A DNA stretch of 52,500 nt from Glandiceps talaboti (Eukaryota; Hemichordata; Enteropneusta; Spengelidae), in the NCBI RefSeq assembly GCF_964340395.1, contig NC_135566.1, positions 11,387,501-11,440,000 of the forward strand, read 5' to 3'. Both the position numbers and the translations under genes were made by a program. Below are positions 13,253 through 40,041 of the stretch, in pieces (within the stretch, counting starts at the first letter, position 1; each line of letters starts with the position of its first letter). The notes beneath the pieces are model-generated. The model was given only the letters and a program-made list of their open reading frames with translations, had not been told where the DNA came from and did no database searches.

Positions 13253-13682
13253 CTATCGCACAATGTCAGACGAGCTCCATAAATGAACTTCGTCATTCAT
13301 TTAGGACAACCCCCCCCCCCCCCCCCCCCCCCCCTAAATGAATGTTCACAAGTGCTGCATCGGCATGTTTACTTATGATTCTAAACCGTGATAAAAATTG
13401 TAGCAGTCACATTACTACGATCAATGTAACGTAAAAACATGACGGTAAACACATTAAAATACTACTGGAAACCCAGCTCTGTTTATCATATTAGAAGTAA
13501 ATTTTAATCAACTTATCAACACCTGTTATCACTGAAGCGAGAAAGTTTTCAAAAATTTGGTAAGAACTTAAAGAAGTGTGAAAATAAAGTTCAGCAATCG
13601 CATTGACACCAGACCCGTCCCCACTACATGAACGAAAGTTCGTTTATTGAGCTTGTCACCGTGTGACATTGTGCGACCGTCA
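13253..13682. repeat. Diverged inverted-repeat element enclosing a poly-C hairpin
   Basis: The left segment, with TCGCACAATGTCA, GAGCTC and AATGAACTTCGT (about 13255-13300), is matched inverted by ACGAAAGTTCGTTTATTGAGC and TGACATTGTGCGA (about 13632-13678). The arms are about 60 bp and diverged. It is probably an old MITE. Confidence 0.55.
13310..13334. repeat. 25-bp poly-C tract inside a 12-bp stem
   Basis: An uninterrupted C run is framed by CATTCATTTAGG just upstream and CCTAAATGAATG at its end. The flanks can pair and leave a C-rich loop. The opposite strand is poly-G. Confidence 0.85.
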
Positions 13683-14687
13683 CTAAAAGAAAGAGTAAAG
13701 GGGTGAAAGTGGCAGTGTTCCCCATAAAAGCTGTTTGATTTTGCTTCCGAAGATTTATCTAAATACTTATAGTATCACCCTTAGTATGCTTTGTAAAAAC
13801 AATGATCTTGATGCACGTAATGATCATTCTTAAACTGTGGTCATTAAGGACTGGAAAGTCTGAAAGATCCAGGCATTGTTTCTGCTTTATATAATATGCT
13901 CAACTGGAGTGGTTGCCCGAAGGGGTGGGTGGTTAAATTAGTGGACCAAGGACTGGCCCTTTCAGACTAAGGACTGGCTAGTTAAAAAGACTGTAATACT
14001 CAACTTTTCACTAAAATTATTGTAAATATATTGAAAATTATCAATGGGATGTTCTCCAACTTATGTGTTTATCGAGTAACTTAGGGTGCCCTTATAACAA
14101 CAAGTCTTCTATAAGAGTGATCTGAGGGGGCTTTTCACTAAATGCTAAGAGACAAAGTCTCTGACAGGCTTCAAGTATGCAATGCTGTCTAAAGATGTAG
14201 TTGGGCATTATGTAATTGTACATTTAGTGCAAGTACAATTAATTTGGAGTGGTTTTGTTGCTATAAAACTAATGACGTAGGCAAGCATTGTTGTGATGTG
14301 TACTTGTTGTGATGTGTAATTAATCAGGCAACAAGTAGGATAGGTCCTGTTTCCTTCTCCCCACTCATTATAAACTTGCAAAAGTTTCAAAAATACCTAC
14401 TTTAGTTTTTGAAAGTGACAAACAGTATATATATAAAAAAAACTTCTGAAGAAGAGCTCCTCCTCCGATAAATTTAAAATTTAAAAGCAATAGACATAGC
14501 GAAATTAAATATATATTAACAGGCAGATGTCTGTTTCACAGGGAGCACCTCAAATGTTGAAACCAAACACTGACAAATATTTTGACACAAGATAAACTTT
14601 GCCAGTTTTACTCGGACACATCTAGTTAGTCCTTGAGCATCTCTAGATTAGCATTGTTTGTCTCTATCTATCTGTCTCTGTCTCTGT

Positions 14688-14698
14688 CCCCCCCTCTC

Positions 14699-14758
<60 letters not shown>

Positions 14759-14767
14759 CCCCCCCCC
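14688..14767. repeat. (CT)n tract capped by C runs
   Basis: About 65 bp of nearly pure CT, with C runs at both ends. It is a polypurine-polypyrimidine mirror repeat able to form triplex (H-DNA). Confidence 0.93.
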
Positions 14768-15942
14768 TTGCCATCATATTGATGGACAGTTTGTGATACT
14801 TCAGTCACTTTGGTAAATGACAACACTTAAGCGTGTTATTGCCAAACCACAACTTGTCAACACTTGACCTCTGACCTTACACACATTTCTTGTCATTAAG
14901 GTGACATTGGGTACACGACATCTCCTTATCATATCATACAACCTACATCTTGTCATCATTTTTCCCAGCCGTGTCAGTTACCACACACCCCAAAATGTCG
15001 TTGACGCCAGTTTATGTTGATAAAAAAATCATTGTTTTCCTGTCAACTCCTGTCACCCCATTTCTCTCAGTGTAAATACATTACTACAATTCAGGTGCTT
15101 CTGGCTGATATTATCAATTGTTGAGTGTCAGAGATGCTCACGGTTTGGCGCCAGAGTCTTCGTCCTGCGTCATCACACAGATACGACACTGTTGGCACGA
15201 TAACATGTTGATACACTGGTGTGACAATGTGACATATGGACAGTGATAAATTTTTAACTTGAAATGACAACTAATTTGATGTTGTTTCGGCAAAAATCAA
15301 TGTAAAATAACCATTAATTTGGTGACATTTTGGAAAAAATTTTACGTATAAAAGTAACTTATTTTGGTGTTATTTTGGCAAAAATCAGTTTGGAGTAAAA
15401 ATATTGTAACAATGATAGCAATTTTGTTGACATGTTGACAACAATATATGTGAAATAACCACACTTTGGATTTGGAGGTAAAAAAATTTAAATATATGAA
15501 TCATCAGTTTTTTATGGAAAATAAGTCTCAGTTTGTCTTGCCATTTTGTTGATAATTTGTTCAACTAGAGATACCTTTGTCATATATTATTGAACTTTCA
15601 TCTAACCTTATCGATTCAGGTTGACAGTTTTTAAGGTCTTTGAACTTCTTTGTAAATAATAACTCCCAGTCTAAGTACATCTATAACCTACATTTAATGT
15701 TGCCACGTCAAATATTATAAGTGACAACTGTGTACAGAGGTAATGATAGCCAAATTTTGTTGTTGTGAGTGAAAATGATAAAAACTGGGATTTTTTGTGA
15801 GTCACCACATAGTAATAGATAGGGGGACACCAAATTTTGGTGCGTCACTAGAAATGTGTACATCAGTGGTGCATCAAATTGGCTTAGAGGGCACACTGTG
15901 AGGTACATATATAAAACTCAAATCTTTGAACCGTTTTCTACT

Positions 15943-16303
15943 AAGGCATAATAAAAAAAATGTGTGGTTCCGATTATGCTCAATTTTAGAAAAGGTGGGG
16001 TAGGTAGATTTTGTATTTTTTTTTTCATGTTTGAGTGTCTAGTTCAGGTAGTTAAGTTTTCTGTTGTTTTCCAATGGTCTCTGTGTTATTGGTTTCTTCC
16101 CATCAAATGTACAGCCATTACGGATGGGAAGAACAGTTTTATATTGTCATTTTAAGTTGATGTCAGTTTCCGCACCCACTATTTCTTGCAAGACTTCACA
16201 ATTTTCATGAATTTTTCATTTAAAAAAAAAAAGTTTAGGGTCGGCGGTGAAAAAGTAGGTGGGGTTGGGTAGGCGGAACCGAACAATTTTTTTTATTAGG
16301 CCT
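15943..16303. mobile_element. MITE family A, copy 2 (~361 bp)
   Basis: Its termini are AAGGCATAATAAAAAAAATG then TGTGGTTCCG, and CGGAACCGAACAATTTTTTT then TATTAGGCCT. They are near-perfect inverted repeats of about 30 bp. The interior is collinear with the copy at 11933. Confidence 0.88.
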
Positions 16304-16677
16304 AAGTGACAACTATCTATCTAGGTACATCTAACCTAGTATTCATCACATCAGATCAAATCTGTGAACCTCTTCATGAACTGCCACCCATCAAATTACA
16401 TCAAGCTACTAAATCATGACAAAAAAAAAATGTCCTGAAAAATCAAATCTGACACTTCAAGTGTAGTTATGAGATTTTGAATACAACAATTGACCACTGA
16501 TAAAATTATTAAAGTATTAACATTTTGAGATTGGTGGTGTGTCATGTTTATTTTTGTGAAATGGGCATTTGAGAAGATCACCCAGAATGACTGCTGTCAG
16601 CAGATATGGTAGTGTTAGACAAAGGAAGAGGGTTTGTACTTAAATACATATATCTCTTTAATCATAGAGGCATTCTC

Positions 16678-16678
<1 letters not shown>

Positions 16679-16716
<38 letters not shown>

Positions 16717-16721
16717 GCAAC
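16679..16721. repeat. (CAA)n microsatellite
   Basis: About 14 CAA repeats with one CAG interruption near the end. The antisense poly-Cys frame is an artefact. Confidence 0.95.
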
Positions 16722-16984
16722 AGTCCAGAACACAGACATGAATTTCTGCTGATGCATTGAAATCTGACCAGCATGTTTTCGATGGTGCCATAAAGTGGTA
16801 CAAAAACTGTATGTTGTTTACGACAATGTCATGGAGGTAGAAGATGTGATTCCACCTCTATGCTTTAACTGAGATTAATGATGACTATGGCAAGGTTGAC
16901 AGTACTGACATTAGTGTACCTGTCTCCGCCTGTCAGACAGGTAGAGCAGTTCTGTTTATAAATACCTATGTACACCCTGTTTAA

Positions 16985-17335
16985 TGAATCCTTGCCAAAT
17001 GGTGAAATGTACAAGTATTTAATGACTGATGAAATGTACATGTATTGATTGGAGACTGACTGATTGATTGATCAATCCATGTCACTGGCAAATAGTGAAA
17101 TGTACATGTATTAACCTACTGACCTACTGATTGGTGAATCTATGACAAATGTTGAAAAGTACATGTCTTGGCTGACAGACAGACTGACTGACTGACTGAC
17201 TGACAATGAATCCATGTCAAATGATGAAATGTACATTGACTGATAGACAGATTGAGGAATCCTTGCCAAACGTTGAAATGTACTGACAGATTGATTGATT
17301 GGTTCGTTGGTTGCCTGTCTGGCTCAGTGACTGAC
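16985..17335. repeat. Degenerate ~55-65 bp tandem repeat
   Basis: The units share GAATCC-TG-CAAA, TGAAATGTACATGTATTGA and runs of GACTGACTGA or GATTGATTGA. About six diverged units lead into the pure tetranucleotide tract. Confidence 0.7.
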
Positions 17336-17337
17336 AA

Positions 17338-17338
<1 letters not shown>

Positions 17339-17414
<76 letters not shown>
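17339..17414. repeat. (TTGA)n microsatellite, ~19 copies
   Basis: Perfect tetranucleotide repeats that appear to have grown from the TGAT motif inside the adjacent 55-65 bp repeats. Confidence 0.95.
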
Positions 17415-19570
17415 CAGACAGACTGATGATTCATTGATTGACATTTTCACTGTAGGAGTGGGGACATCCACACACCCTCTTCATCAGAAGCCATCATGGT
17501 GATGCTGTCTCCCCCCCCCCCCATTTTCCTTGCAAAGCCCACATATATGTATAGTATGGACTCGGTGGTCGATTGTCACTGTTACTTTAATGCAGTATAT
17601 CTATTGGTGTAAGCATACAAATGTATCCTCTAATAGAATGCTGCAGTTGGGGGGGGGGGATTTGGTACAATCATGCAATAGATCTTCGGCAGAAGGCAAC
17701 GACAATTCTTTGGTGTATTTCGAGGGTGTGGCACGAATCTTTTTGGGAGCGCGAAGGGGCGAGGGCTGTCAAAGAAAACTAAACCAAAATATATTCTCCT
17801 TAGCCCCACCCCACCCCGTCAATTCTACTCGTTCCCTTAATAGCAATTTCGCTGTCGGATAGTTTGAACCTAGTTACACTGTAATTAGACAGACAATGCG
17901 ATTACATGTAAAATCATCCAACAGTGACTAATTGAAAAGTTGTTACTCGGCAATAATGCGACATCATGAAATCTTTCCGGCAAGAATGTCATTTTCAGTG
18001 TAGGCTACATCATTACATGTGAAGCATTTTTCGTTCTCTTTTTTTTTTCCGAGGGCACAAGCTGTGGTTCCGTTTTGTGGCGTAAGTTTTACTGGTTGCA
18101 TGTTACTGAACTGTTCTAACAATGTCAGACGATAATTTTGTAATGTCAACTTGACATGAAGGCATGTATCGACGTTATGCTAGAAATATTTTGAAATAAA
18201 TATGAAATATTTAACTAGAAAGAATACTTAAATCTTTTTGTGTAAGTATTTTCACCTGTGAGTAAATACTGGGTATAAAACTTGGCCACTTTAATTTCCG
18301 TGATGGACCGTACCGGTGTGACGCTATTATTGATTCCCGGACGTTGCGACACACTTTGCAGTCTTTATTTCCAGATGGTCATGCATTAAGTTAGGTGATT
18401 GTTAATTGTACTCCTTTGAAGAAATGTTACAAAAAATGTCGAAAATTTGTCAAAATTTTCTTCAATCTACAAGAAGTTGAAGGATCGTTGTTTGTATTCA
18501 ATAACAACAGACCCGTCTCAATTCTGTCAGTTCTCAGCAAAATTATGCAATCGAATTTCTTGTAATTAGCACAAAACTTGAAATTACCTTGAATTATGCA
18601 CATCTTGTGTAGAACTAGGAGAGATAGAATCAAGGCAATTCATCAAGTTCTATTTCTGATGTATTTTCAAATTGATTATAAAAGTTACTGAATATGCAAA
18701 TTTCAGTCATAATAATACAAAGCATTACAGCGGAAATATACAGGATTGAATACTGCTAATATCGTATGATGCGGATGATGTCGACACCACGAACCAGGAA
18801 GGTCAGAAAAGTTAACGTTTGTCGCAACGTAAATAATGTCGTATCACACTGAACTCTGGCCGTACATATCTTTGAAACACCGAAATTTGCTATATAGTAA
18901 TATTTCAAAAGTGTGACATAACCAGCTACAGCGTGCCAAACTAGATATGTAGGTAATACCCAAATATGTAGGCGAAGGTCCTCCACGTCATATCAACTGA
19001 GTCACATCATCACCACAGTCGTCACGTCACCTCTCACGGTCGTCACGTCACCTCTCTAGAAGGAGATATACGAGTATTTGTTTTGGTGGACTATACAAAT
19101 AGCGAAAAGGTGTTCGTTTGTATGTGTATAAAAAGCTGTTTGCATTGCTCATTAAACTGAACCGTTATATTCTGATAAGACAGTTAGTTGCGTAATCCCC
19201 CCAAAATCCTGACCATCAAAAAATAATCCACTTTAGTGTAATCATCATAGACAGTGGTAGTCTAGTCCGTACAATCTGATCCAAGGAAGGTGGCAGTCAC
19301 TCGGAACAAAGCATTTAGCTGCTTTCACCCCATCAGAATTTTTCCTATACGGTATTGTTACGATTTACACCTCCACTCACAATGTGGTTTCTATTAAACT
19401 AAACCAGACTAGGATTAGTAGCTAGAATGAACACAAATACATCAGCATTTTTTATGAATTAGTTTCGAGCCTGAATAGCCTTACATGTAATAGCATAGTT
19501 CCTATGCGGCATCGTTACGATTTACACCTGGTTAGAGACCAAGTCAGTGGTATCCAGACTAGAATAGCCT

Positions 19571-19681
19571 ACCTGTAGATGTGTAGGACCGTAAACAGAA
19601 TAACTAATAATATATAACTAAAACGGATATATAGCGGAAGTAATATTGTAGCGTTTTAGTCCTACACATGCATCTACAGGT
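19571..19681. repeat. Imperfect inverted repeat
   Basis: ACCTGTAGATGTGTAGGAC (from 19571) is mirrored by GTCCTACACATGCATCTACA (to about 19680), with a 3-bp insertion in one arm. The spacer is about 65 bp. Confidence 0.7.
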
Positions 19682-19739
19682 ACGGAGACAAGCGCCAGGA
19701 AAAATCAAAAAAGATTTAGCGCCAGTACATTCGAACATA

Positions 19740-19805
19740 GTCCTGCTTGCATACGCAGTAATCCGGGTCAGTAATAGAGACCCGTGCACCGTCTGCAAGC
19801 AGGAC
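19740..19805. repeat. 66-bp hairpin with two stems
   Basis: The outer stem is GTCCTGCTTGCA (19740-19751) with TGCAAGCAGGAC (19794-19805), perfect over 12 bp. The inner stem is GGGTC (19765-19769) with GACCC (19779-19783). It does not fit a tRNA cloverleaf. It could be a small structured element or a MITE remnant. Confidence 0.75.
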
Positions 19806-22800
19806 TCTTTCTCCTGACATGGACAGTTTAAAGAATGAAGATCAAGGCATATGCCCCTACACTTTTATGGCATATTTCCCTCTTGAATGATCCCAATGAT
19901 GCATATTTATAGGGTATTCATTGATGTTTCCGTATAGATACTAACACCACCTCATACCATCTCTATGTTTAGCCTCCATCATCGCACCGTGTTACGTATG
20001 GCGAAAGTTCCGTAAAGTAAGCTAAGTCAGTGATGTGTGGTTAGGCTTCCGTAAGTAATACCATTTCATAAAGATAGAAAACGACATCGGCCAGTGCATC
20101 CCTACCTGAACATGTGTGCTGCTCATTTTCTTTTGAGGTGAACAAATTTTCGAAAGAACTATTCGTTTATCATATCGCAAAACAAACACCAAATTCGCTT
20201 ATCAGTGTAAGTTTTAACGTGTAGTTTTAAAAAATACCGGGACCATATTACTCTATTTGCAGACACCAAATGTAGTCTGACCTAAAAAAAATATAGTTGA
20301 TGTAGGAAACTGATTATAATTTTTGCCCATTTTGCCCATGTCGTCATCAGTTTAGTCTGGATGCCCGCAAAGTGGTCTCTAACTATACCATCTTATGAGT
20401 GGAGGTGTAAATCGTTAACTATACGATACGTACATATACCATATAGGAACTACACGTGTAAACTATCCTCAGTTATGACTGACCGACACTCATTTTACAC
20501 TTTTGTCATCGATCTAATATTTTTTTTTATGTTTCACTTTTTTAAAATTATTTTTATTCTCGTATACCACCAGTTTCTCTGTTTTCTATTACCTGTATAA
20601 AGTACATACAACATATGCAATATCATGTCTGCTGTGGCAAAACGCACGTGTTATACATCGTGTGTGATAGTAGAGGTGGTCATGTACAGAGAGGTGGTAG
20701 ACTAGACTCTAGTACGTGCAAAAACACCACACATCCACGGCCGGCGTAGACAATCCCTGAAAGGCGCTTCTGACACGTGAAATCATTGGACCAATACGTA
20801 GTGCCTACTCTTGAACAATCGAAATAGGTCGTCTGTTGCTTCTTTGAAGACGCAAAGAAAAATATGATACGAAGAAATGTCACCATGTTTTGAACAAATA
20901 TTGAAAAGAAAAACAAAACAGCAAGATGAAGGGAAACACATTATAAATATATTTTTAAGGGGTTAGGGGGGTCTTCCGGGGAGTAGTTAAAGTTGTCATT
21001 CCCGGTAGATATCCATTGTCCTCTTCGTAAACTCTGTCAGAAAGTTCGCCTAGCTTTGAAGAAAGTAGGTCAGATGACAGCACTATAGATGTCCGTGTCT
21101 GTGTGTTCATGGGCGGCACCCGTAGTCATGGCCGGCCATACCTGTGATGTCATCACATATTTGCATATAAGCATTGTCTGCTACCAATGCGCTCAGGTTG
21201 TTTTTCCCAACCCAAGTAAATTTGTATAGAGAAAAGCAAATGAAAACTTGGTAACATAACCATTATTTTAGTTTATATTACATTCGATGCAAACCCATAA
21301 AATTAGACAATCAGACATGCATATGGTACGTGTATTTCATGGATGTCGAAATTTACAACATAGAGTTGATATCTTGGTTCACGTGTATTGTCACATGTAC
21401 CGCTGGCCTTTGTATTGACTAAAAGTTGTCAATATTACAACTCCGTATTTTGTATCTACGGGTCGTGTTAATCTGTAAATCCTGAATAGCATTTAACAAA
21501 GAATTCCATACCGAAATTAAAAATACTGACCTTGATTTTTTGCGTCCGGCAGAGGAAACCTTTTTTTTCCCTTCTGTATTTATGTAACTGGGAAAAGACC
21601 ATGTAGTTTAATTTTTCGCGCAGGTAAAAAATATTTCTTTAGTTCCCTGACAAGCCAATAGCAGAAAAAAACAACTTATTCATTGTACGTGTTGAAGGAA
21701 TAGGCCTGATAAATTCACCATGTTTTAATCTGATATAAACTCACACTGCATACGGTACATGAATGCATTCAGGGACTTTTTTTCCGTTGAGATTCTTACT
21801 GTGACATGGAACACGTTGCGCCTTTGCTGGAAGTGTGATCGACAGACTACACTTTCTGAAGTCAAATTTATAACTTGCAAAGAAATGTATATATCTTTTT
21901 TTTTTAACACAACGGATATATTTTATTCCGAACTTTATTTATTTCACTTTTAGAATATTCTGTTTCGTTTTTTATTTTCTCCAAATTTGGGCGAAACGAT
22001 AACTGTTTCCATCGCATGTTATAAATTGCATTGTCACATACATGTACTCAAGAAATTTAAACACCAGCATATCAAATATTCAAGAATATGTATAACAAGA
22101 TTATAATATGTATTTGAGGCGCGGTAGGATCTCTTGATTGGCAGCTGTGGTTAATTGTATGATAAACATAGTCGGTAACTCTCATGCATGTTAATAAGGT
22201 CACGGTCAACTTGATGGTCGATTTACTTGACCACTTAGCCTCGGACACCATCCATTTCAAGAAGACGGCACGAGCACCAAATATTGACCAAATTGTCTGT
22301 CCGTATTGTAGTGGCGTTACCGTCATCAAGTCAATGGTGTATGAGGGACAGGATGATTTTAATATGAGATCATTTCTAGGCAGTTCATATATTAATTTCT
22401 GGAGAAAAAATTCCCAATTCCCATGACTCCCTTTAACCTGGAGTTATCCTGAGCAAACCAGGTCTGGCGTACTGATCACTGTAGTCCTGCCTACGATAGG
22501 AGAAAAAAAATATCTTCGACTGCATATGATTTCAAGTATAAGGAAGAATCATGAATATTACTAGCCATTGTCCGTGATCGAAACACGTACTCGTAGTTCC
22601 TTCATATAAATGAATAGAAGGCGATATTTTATTCATTGCCCATATGGCATAAATGTTGAAAATGGTAAATACTTACGCTGCAACTATGGGATTTTCTTAC
22701 CAAGATTTATAAATAGCTTGCACAATTATTGCATACACATAAGTAAATCGCTTTCAGTTATAACGGTGACATCATCGCTGAGGCTCGTTTTCACCTACAT

Positions 22801-23144
22801 ATACATTCAAAGTTCGGGATAAACAACTTGGTCGATTCCATTCGGCATGGGTAAAACTATTGTACTTTTGGAGAAGTGAAACGTCCTGTTTAAGTTAAAA
22901 TGAATATTATTATTTTGGAGACCGCAATTAATTATAAGCAGTGACCTTCGGACGCTAAAAGTACAGCAATAAACGATCGATTCGTATTTTCGTAAATTTT
23001 GCCCTGAATATTTGAAGGCACTAGAATTTGGAGTAGGCGGTAGTCACTGAGGGATTTCGCAAAAACAAGAACAAAAGCTTACTTTAATTGATTGAAGGTG
23101 CGGTAATCATGTGACAGTTATGGACTTGTTTGTCAGAATGAAGC

Positions 23145-23270
23145 TACGTGATTGGTCAATACAACAATGAGATAAGACGAACAATAGCACACACCCCCAA
23201 AAGCCACGCGACTCATGAATAAACATTAAACAGCTGGGAGATTTCATCAGCTGATAGATCAGCTGGCTGT
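23145..23270 (+). promoter_or_regulatory. Candidate promoter: inverted CCAAT box and three CAGCTG E-boxes
   Basis: An ATTGG (inverted CCAAT, NF-Y type) with flanks TGATTGGTCAAT occurs around 23149-23160. Three identical palindromic CAGCTG E-boxes follow at 23231-23236, 23248-23253 and 23260-23265, the last two separated by a GATA-containing spacer. No TATA box is obvious near the presumed start. The cluster sits immediately before the proposed first exon. Confidence 0.45.
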
Positions 23271-23399
23271 TGAGTATAGCCGCACTCACGAGCTGACGAC
23301 GACCGAGTGAACAGTGTGGGTCTGGTAACATCGGTAAGCGAACACAAAGAACGATCGCTACCTTCTATTGAAAATACTGCAGAAGATTTTATTTTGCAG
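23270..23399 (+). other. SLC43A2-like: Probable non-coding first exon (5' UTR) of the SLC43-like gene
   Basis: The 3' edge is a near-consensus donor, TTTTGCAG|GTGAGT, with the GT at 23400-23401. It would splice to the acceptor at 26145, 17 nt before the start codon, removing a 2746-bp intron. A second weaker donor (GTAAGC at 23334) lies inside it and could give a shorter first exon. The 5' edge is not visible and is set loosely after the promoter motifs. The support is the donor, the promoter context and the need for an upstream exon. Confidence 0.55.
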
Positions 23400-26145
23400 G
23401 TGAGTATAGTATTATTATTTTAAATAATTATATTTTCATGTTCCCTTTTACCATTTCTAAAAAACTATCGCGACCGTTTGACAGCTGAGCTTTTATACAT
23501 GTTAACTGTCATAGGCAATGTCGGGAGCACAATACCTTTTTTTCCGATGTATTTTTTTTTAATTTTGTCAAAATGCGCTGAACTTGATCATTTCATAGTA
23601 ATTTTGCTTTGAAATTAGTTTGTATATATTATTTGTGAATTCAGCTCTTTATAGATTTCAGTAAATGTAGACCATGATGGACTCGGAGATAATCACACGT
23701 TTTCCGTGTTCAATGCAACTTGAAGGACGGACGGAGCGATTGCGTAAACATCGCTCGACTTTGCACAATCAGCGGCTTTATAATCAGGCACTGGCTGTGA
23801 GAAAGTCGTGTGTACGAAGCCCGACCACGTGTAAATTCAAGCGCAGTGGTTCCGACTAAATGTCCGGGACAACCCTTATCATTTACTTCAACATCATTTG
23901 AACGACGGCAAAATTTTTGCGATATCACTGTGTCGTTGTGTACGGGTGCTAGAGTACAAAGGTATAGACATATGTATATGTATGCACTACATGTGCTGGG
24001 TAGATGACTACATCTGACGCAATATTACGTGTAATGTTATACCGCTTTTTGTTGCATAGACAAAATAAGATACTTTGGGCTAAAAACGTAGTGAGAGAAA
24101 CAAAGCCCGAAATTTCTTTGTCTTTTAATTCCAATGAAACACAGTAAACTTATATCGCGATTGAATGACTATCTCCTAGCTTGAAGGGATGGAGAATAGT
24201 GTATCTGCGATACGCTGCGCTGACAACCCCGATGGCATGGTAGTCGAGTTTAGTTTCGCTAAACAGAAGTCCGTGTATGACTCATCCGATCAGCTGTTTC
24301 GTGGGCGTTCAACTGTTAGGAACATACCTACGTACCGTTCAACCATCGTATTGTTGAGATCGTAAGACAGGTTTCTTTATTTTTTAAAAGGACCATTTAC
24401 AATATGAATTTCCTTTTCCAAATACACGGAAAGGTTATCGGCCAGGACAGACAATAGTGTTTTTAACTTCGTCATTCGAACGCAGTGATTAGTTTTTTAA
24501 CCTGGATAACAAAGATAATGTAAATGCTCCATTCAATGAATTGAACAAAAACCGCCTACTTCGTACTTGCGTTGCGAAATCGGAAGCAAGAACGTCAAAA
24601 CATGTATTGTATGGTATACATTCAATTGTGCACATGTGACGATGTATTGCAACGATGTTAAACAAAGGCCAAAGCCGAAATCTGCATTTTTTCGTATTAC
24701 TTATACTAGTTATGAGCGACTAGCTATCAACATATTTATTACTAAGAAGTTACCTGCGTACAGGTTTGGAAAATCATAATCTTACTGCGCAACTTCATCT
24801 AATTTTCATACAATAATTTGCCGTTTCACAGTAATATAAGAATGATAGCGACTCCGGATACGACCATAGTAATTTTTCGCGAAAATAATATTCTTTGTGG
24901 TTTTACTTCGACGGTATTGTTCCGCATTGTTTTTTTTTACATCCCTGCTATCTGACACATTTCTTTAATTGCTGCTGGTCGGTGGACAATGATGACTATA
25001 CTTACTGTACACGTCTATCAACTTGGACGTGACGTTGACCAAGTTCATGAATAATTCATATCTTTAGAACTGGTTAAAACCCGATCGATCACTCACACCT
25101 TTTGTTGTCAATAGCGACAGTACATGCAGTATGCTGTTTCAATTTCAAACCAGGGTTGGGAAAAACAACTCTCGCTTCAGCCAATCACAACTTCGCAAGT
25201 GAAATGAACGCGATCAGGAGATGTTTAGCTACTAAATATTAAGTATATCCGCGATATGATTAAACAAACAGAAAACTATTGAAACAAAGAGACAAAGATA
25301 TGTTGACGTTGTAGAACCTTACCAAGTAAATAAAACAGGGTTTATTAATTTAGAAGTTGGTTTAATTTTAATGTTGGATTAGAGAAAAACAAAATAAAGA
25401 ATAAAAAACCACCTGCTGATGATATGATATTAGGCATGGTCAATGCATAGCCCTTTGTATGAAATATTTGACAGATAGTTTTGATACTTTAAAAAAAACG
25501 TGGGGAACAATATTTTATTTTATTGACAATTTTAGATTCATTTTCAAATTTTAGAGGCCAGAACGTGACAATGAAGGTTTCGTATGCTCTATTGAGCGGG
25601 TGAAACAAACAAGTCGTCATGTGACACACACTGCTGACCTTGCCATTGTTCACTCGTTATAAAACGCATGCCTAACTCTGAAACAGTTTTTGCCTAACTC
25701 CACTAGCTAAGAAGTGACGTCGACGAGGGTTGTCCATGTATGGCAAAAAAGTAAAACCCGCATAAATTAAACAGAGAATGGCAATTCGTCACAAAGGCCA
25801 TTGTTGTAAACGGCTATACAAGTAGATGACCATACTAGGGAAAGATTTCAACTTGTAGAAAACACAAAGATAAATCGTTCTCCCTCTTTCTTCCTCAAAC
25901 ATTTCTGAACTTTCTTTGTTCAATTTTGAGAAGTTAAAAAAAAAATCCGTTTACCCAAGGTGATTGTACTTTTTGTTTGCTATACAAGTCTGTAGTTTAT
26001 GACCATGAATAGTGCGATCCTGGTCAATGGTAAAGGGTTTCTTTTGTTTAAAATATTTTTAAAAAATGTAATTTTACTATCGTTATACTCACATATGTAT
26101 CAATATTATAAGTGAAATGATTAACATTTTGTCATTTTGTTTCAG
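23400..26145 (+). other. 5' UTR intron of the SLC43-like gene
   Basis: It is bounded by GTGAGT and TTTGTTTCAG. The first part is relatively CpG-rich and non-repetitive. I see no further exon in it, although a short open frame at 23674-23859 exists on the + strand. Confidence 0.5.
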
Positions 26146-26162
26146 CGGGTTAAGTCAGCAAC

Positions 26163-40041
<13,879 letters not shown>

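Larger units (their letters stand above)
8919..23144. other. Intergenic or intronic stretch with no supported gene
   Basis: No open frame here has recognisable domains or good splice sites. The stretch holds the foldback elements at 10775, 11933, 13253 and 15943, microsatellites at 14688, 16679 and 17339, a poly-C tract at 13310, hairpins near 19.6-19.8 kb and scattered short dispersed repeats. A pair of overlapping open frames at 22072-22426, one per strand, is the only locally long open region and I cannot assign it. Confidence 0.5.

Noticed and set aside
19740-19805. Possible tRNA
   Set aside because: The outer stem is 12 bp, and no D-arm, anticodon arm or TTCGA T-loop can be drawn.
22072-22426. 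Overlapping open frames on both strands, about 80 codons each
   Set aside because: Both look protein-like but neither has splice signals or a family I recognise; kept only as a note.
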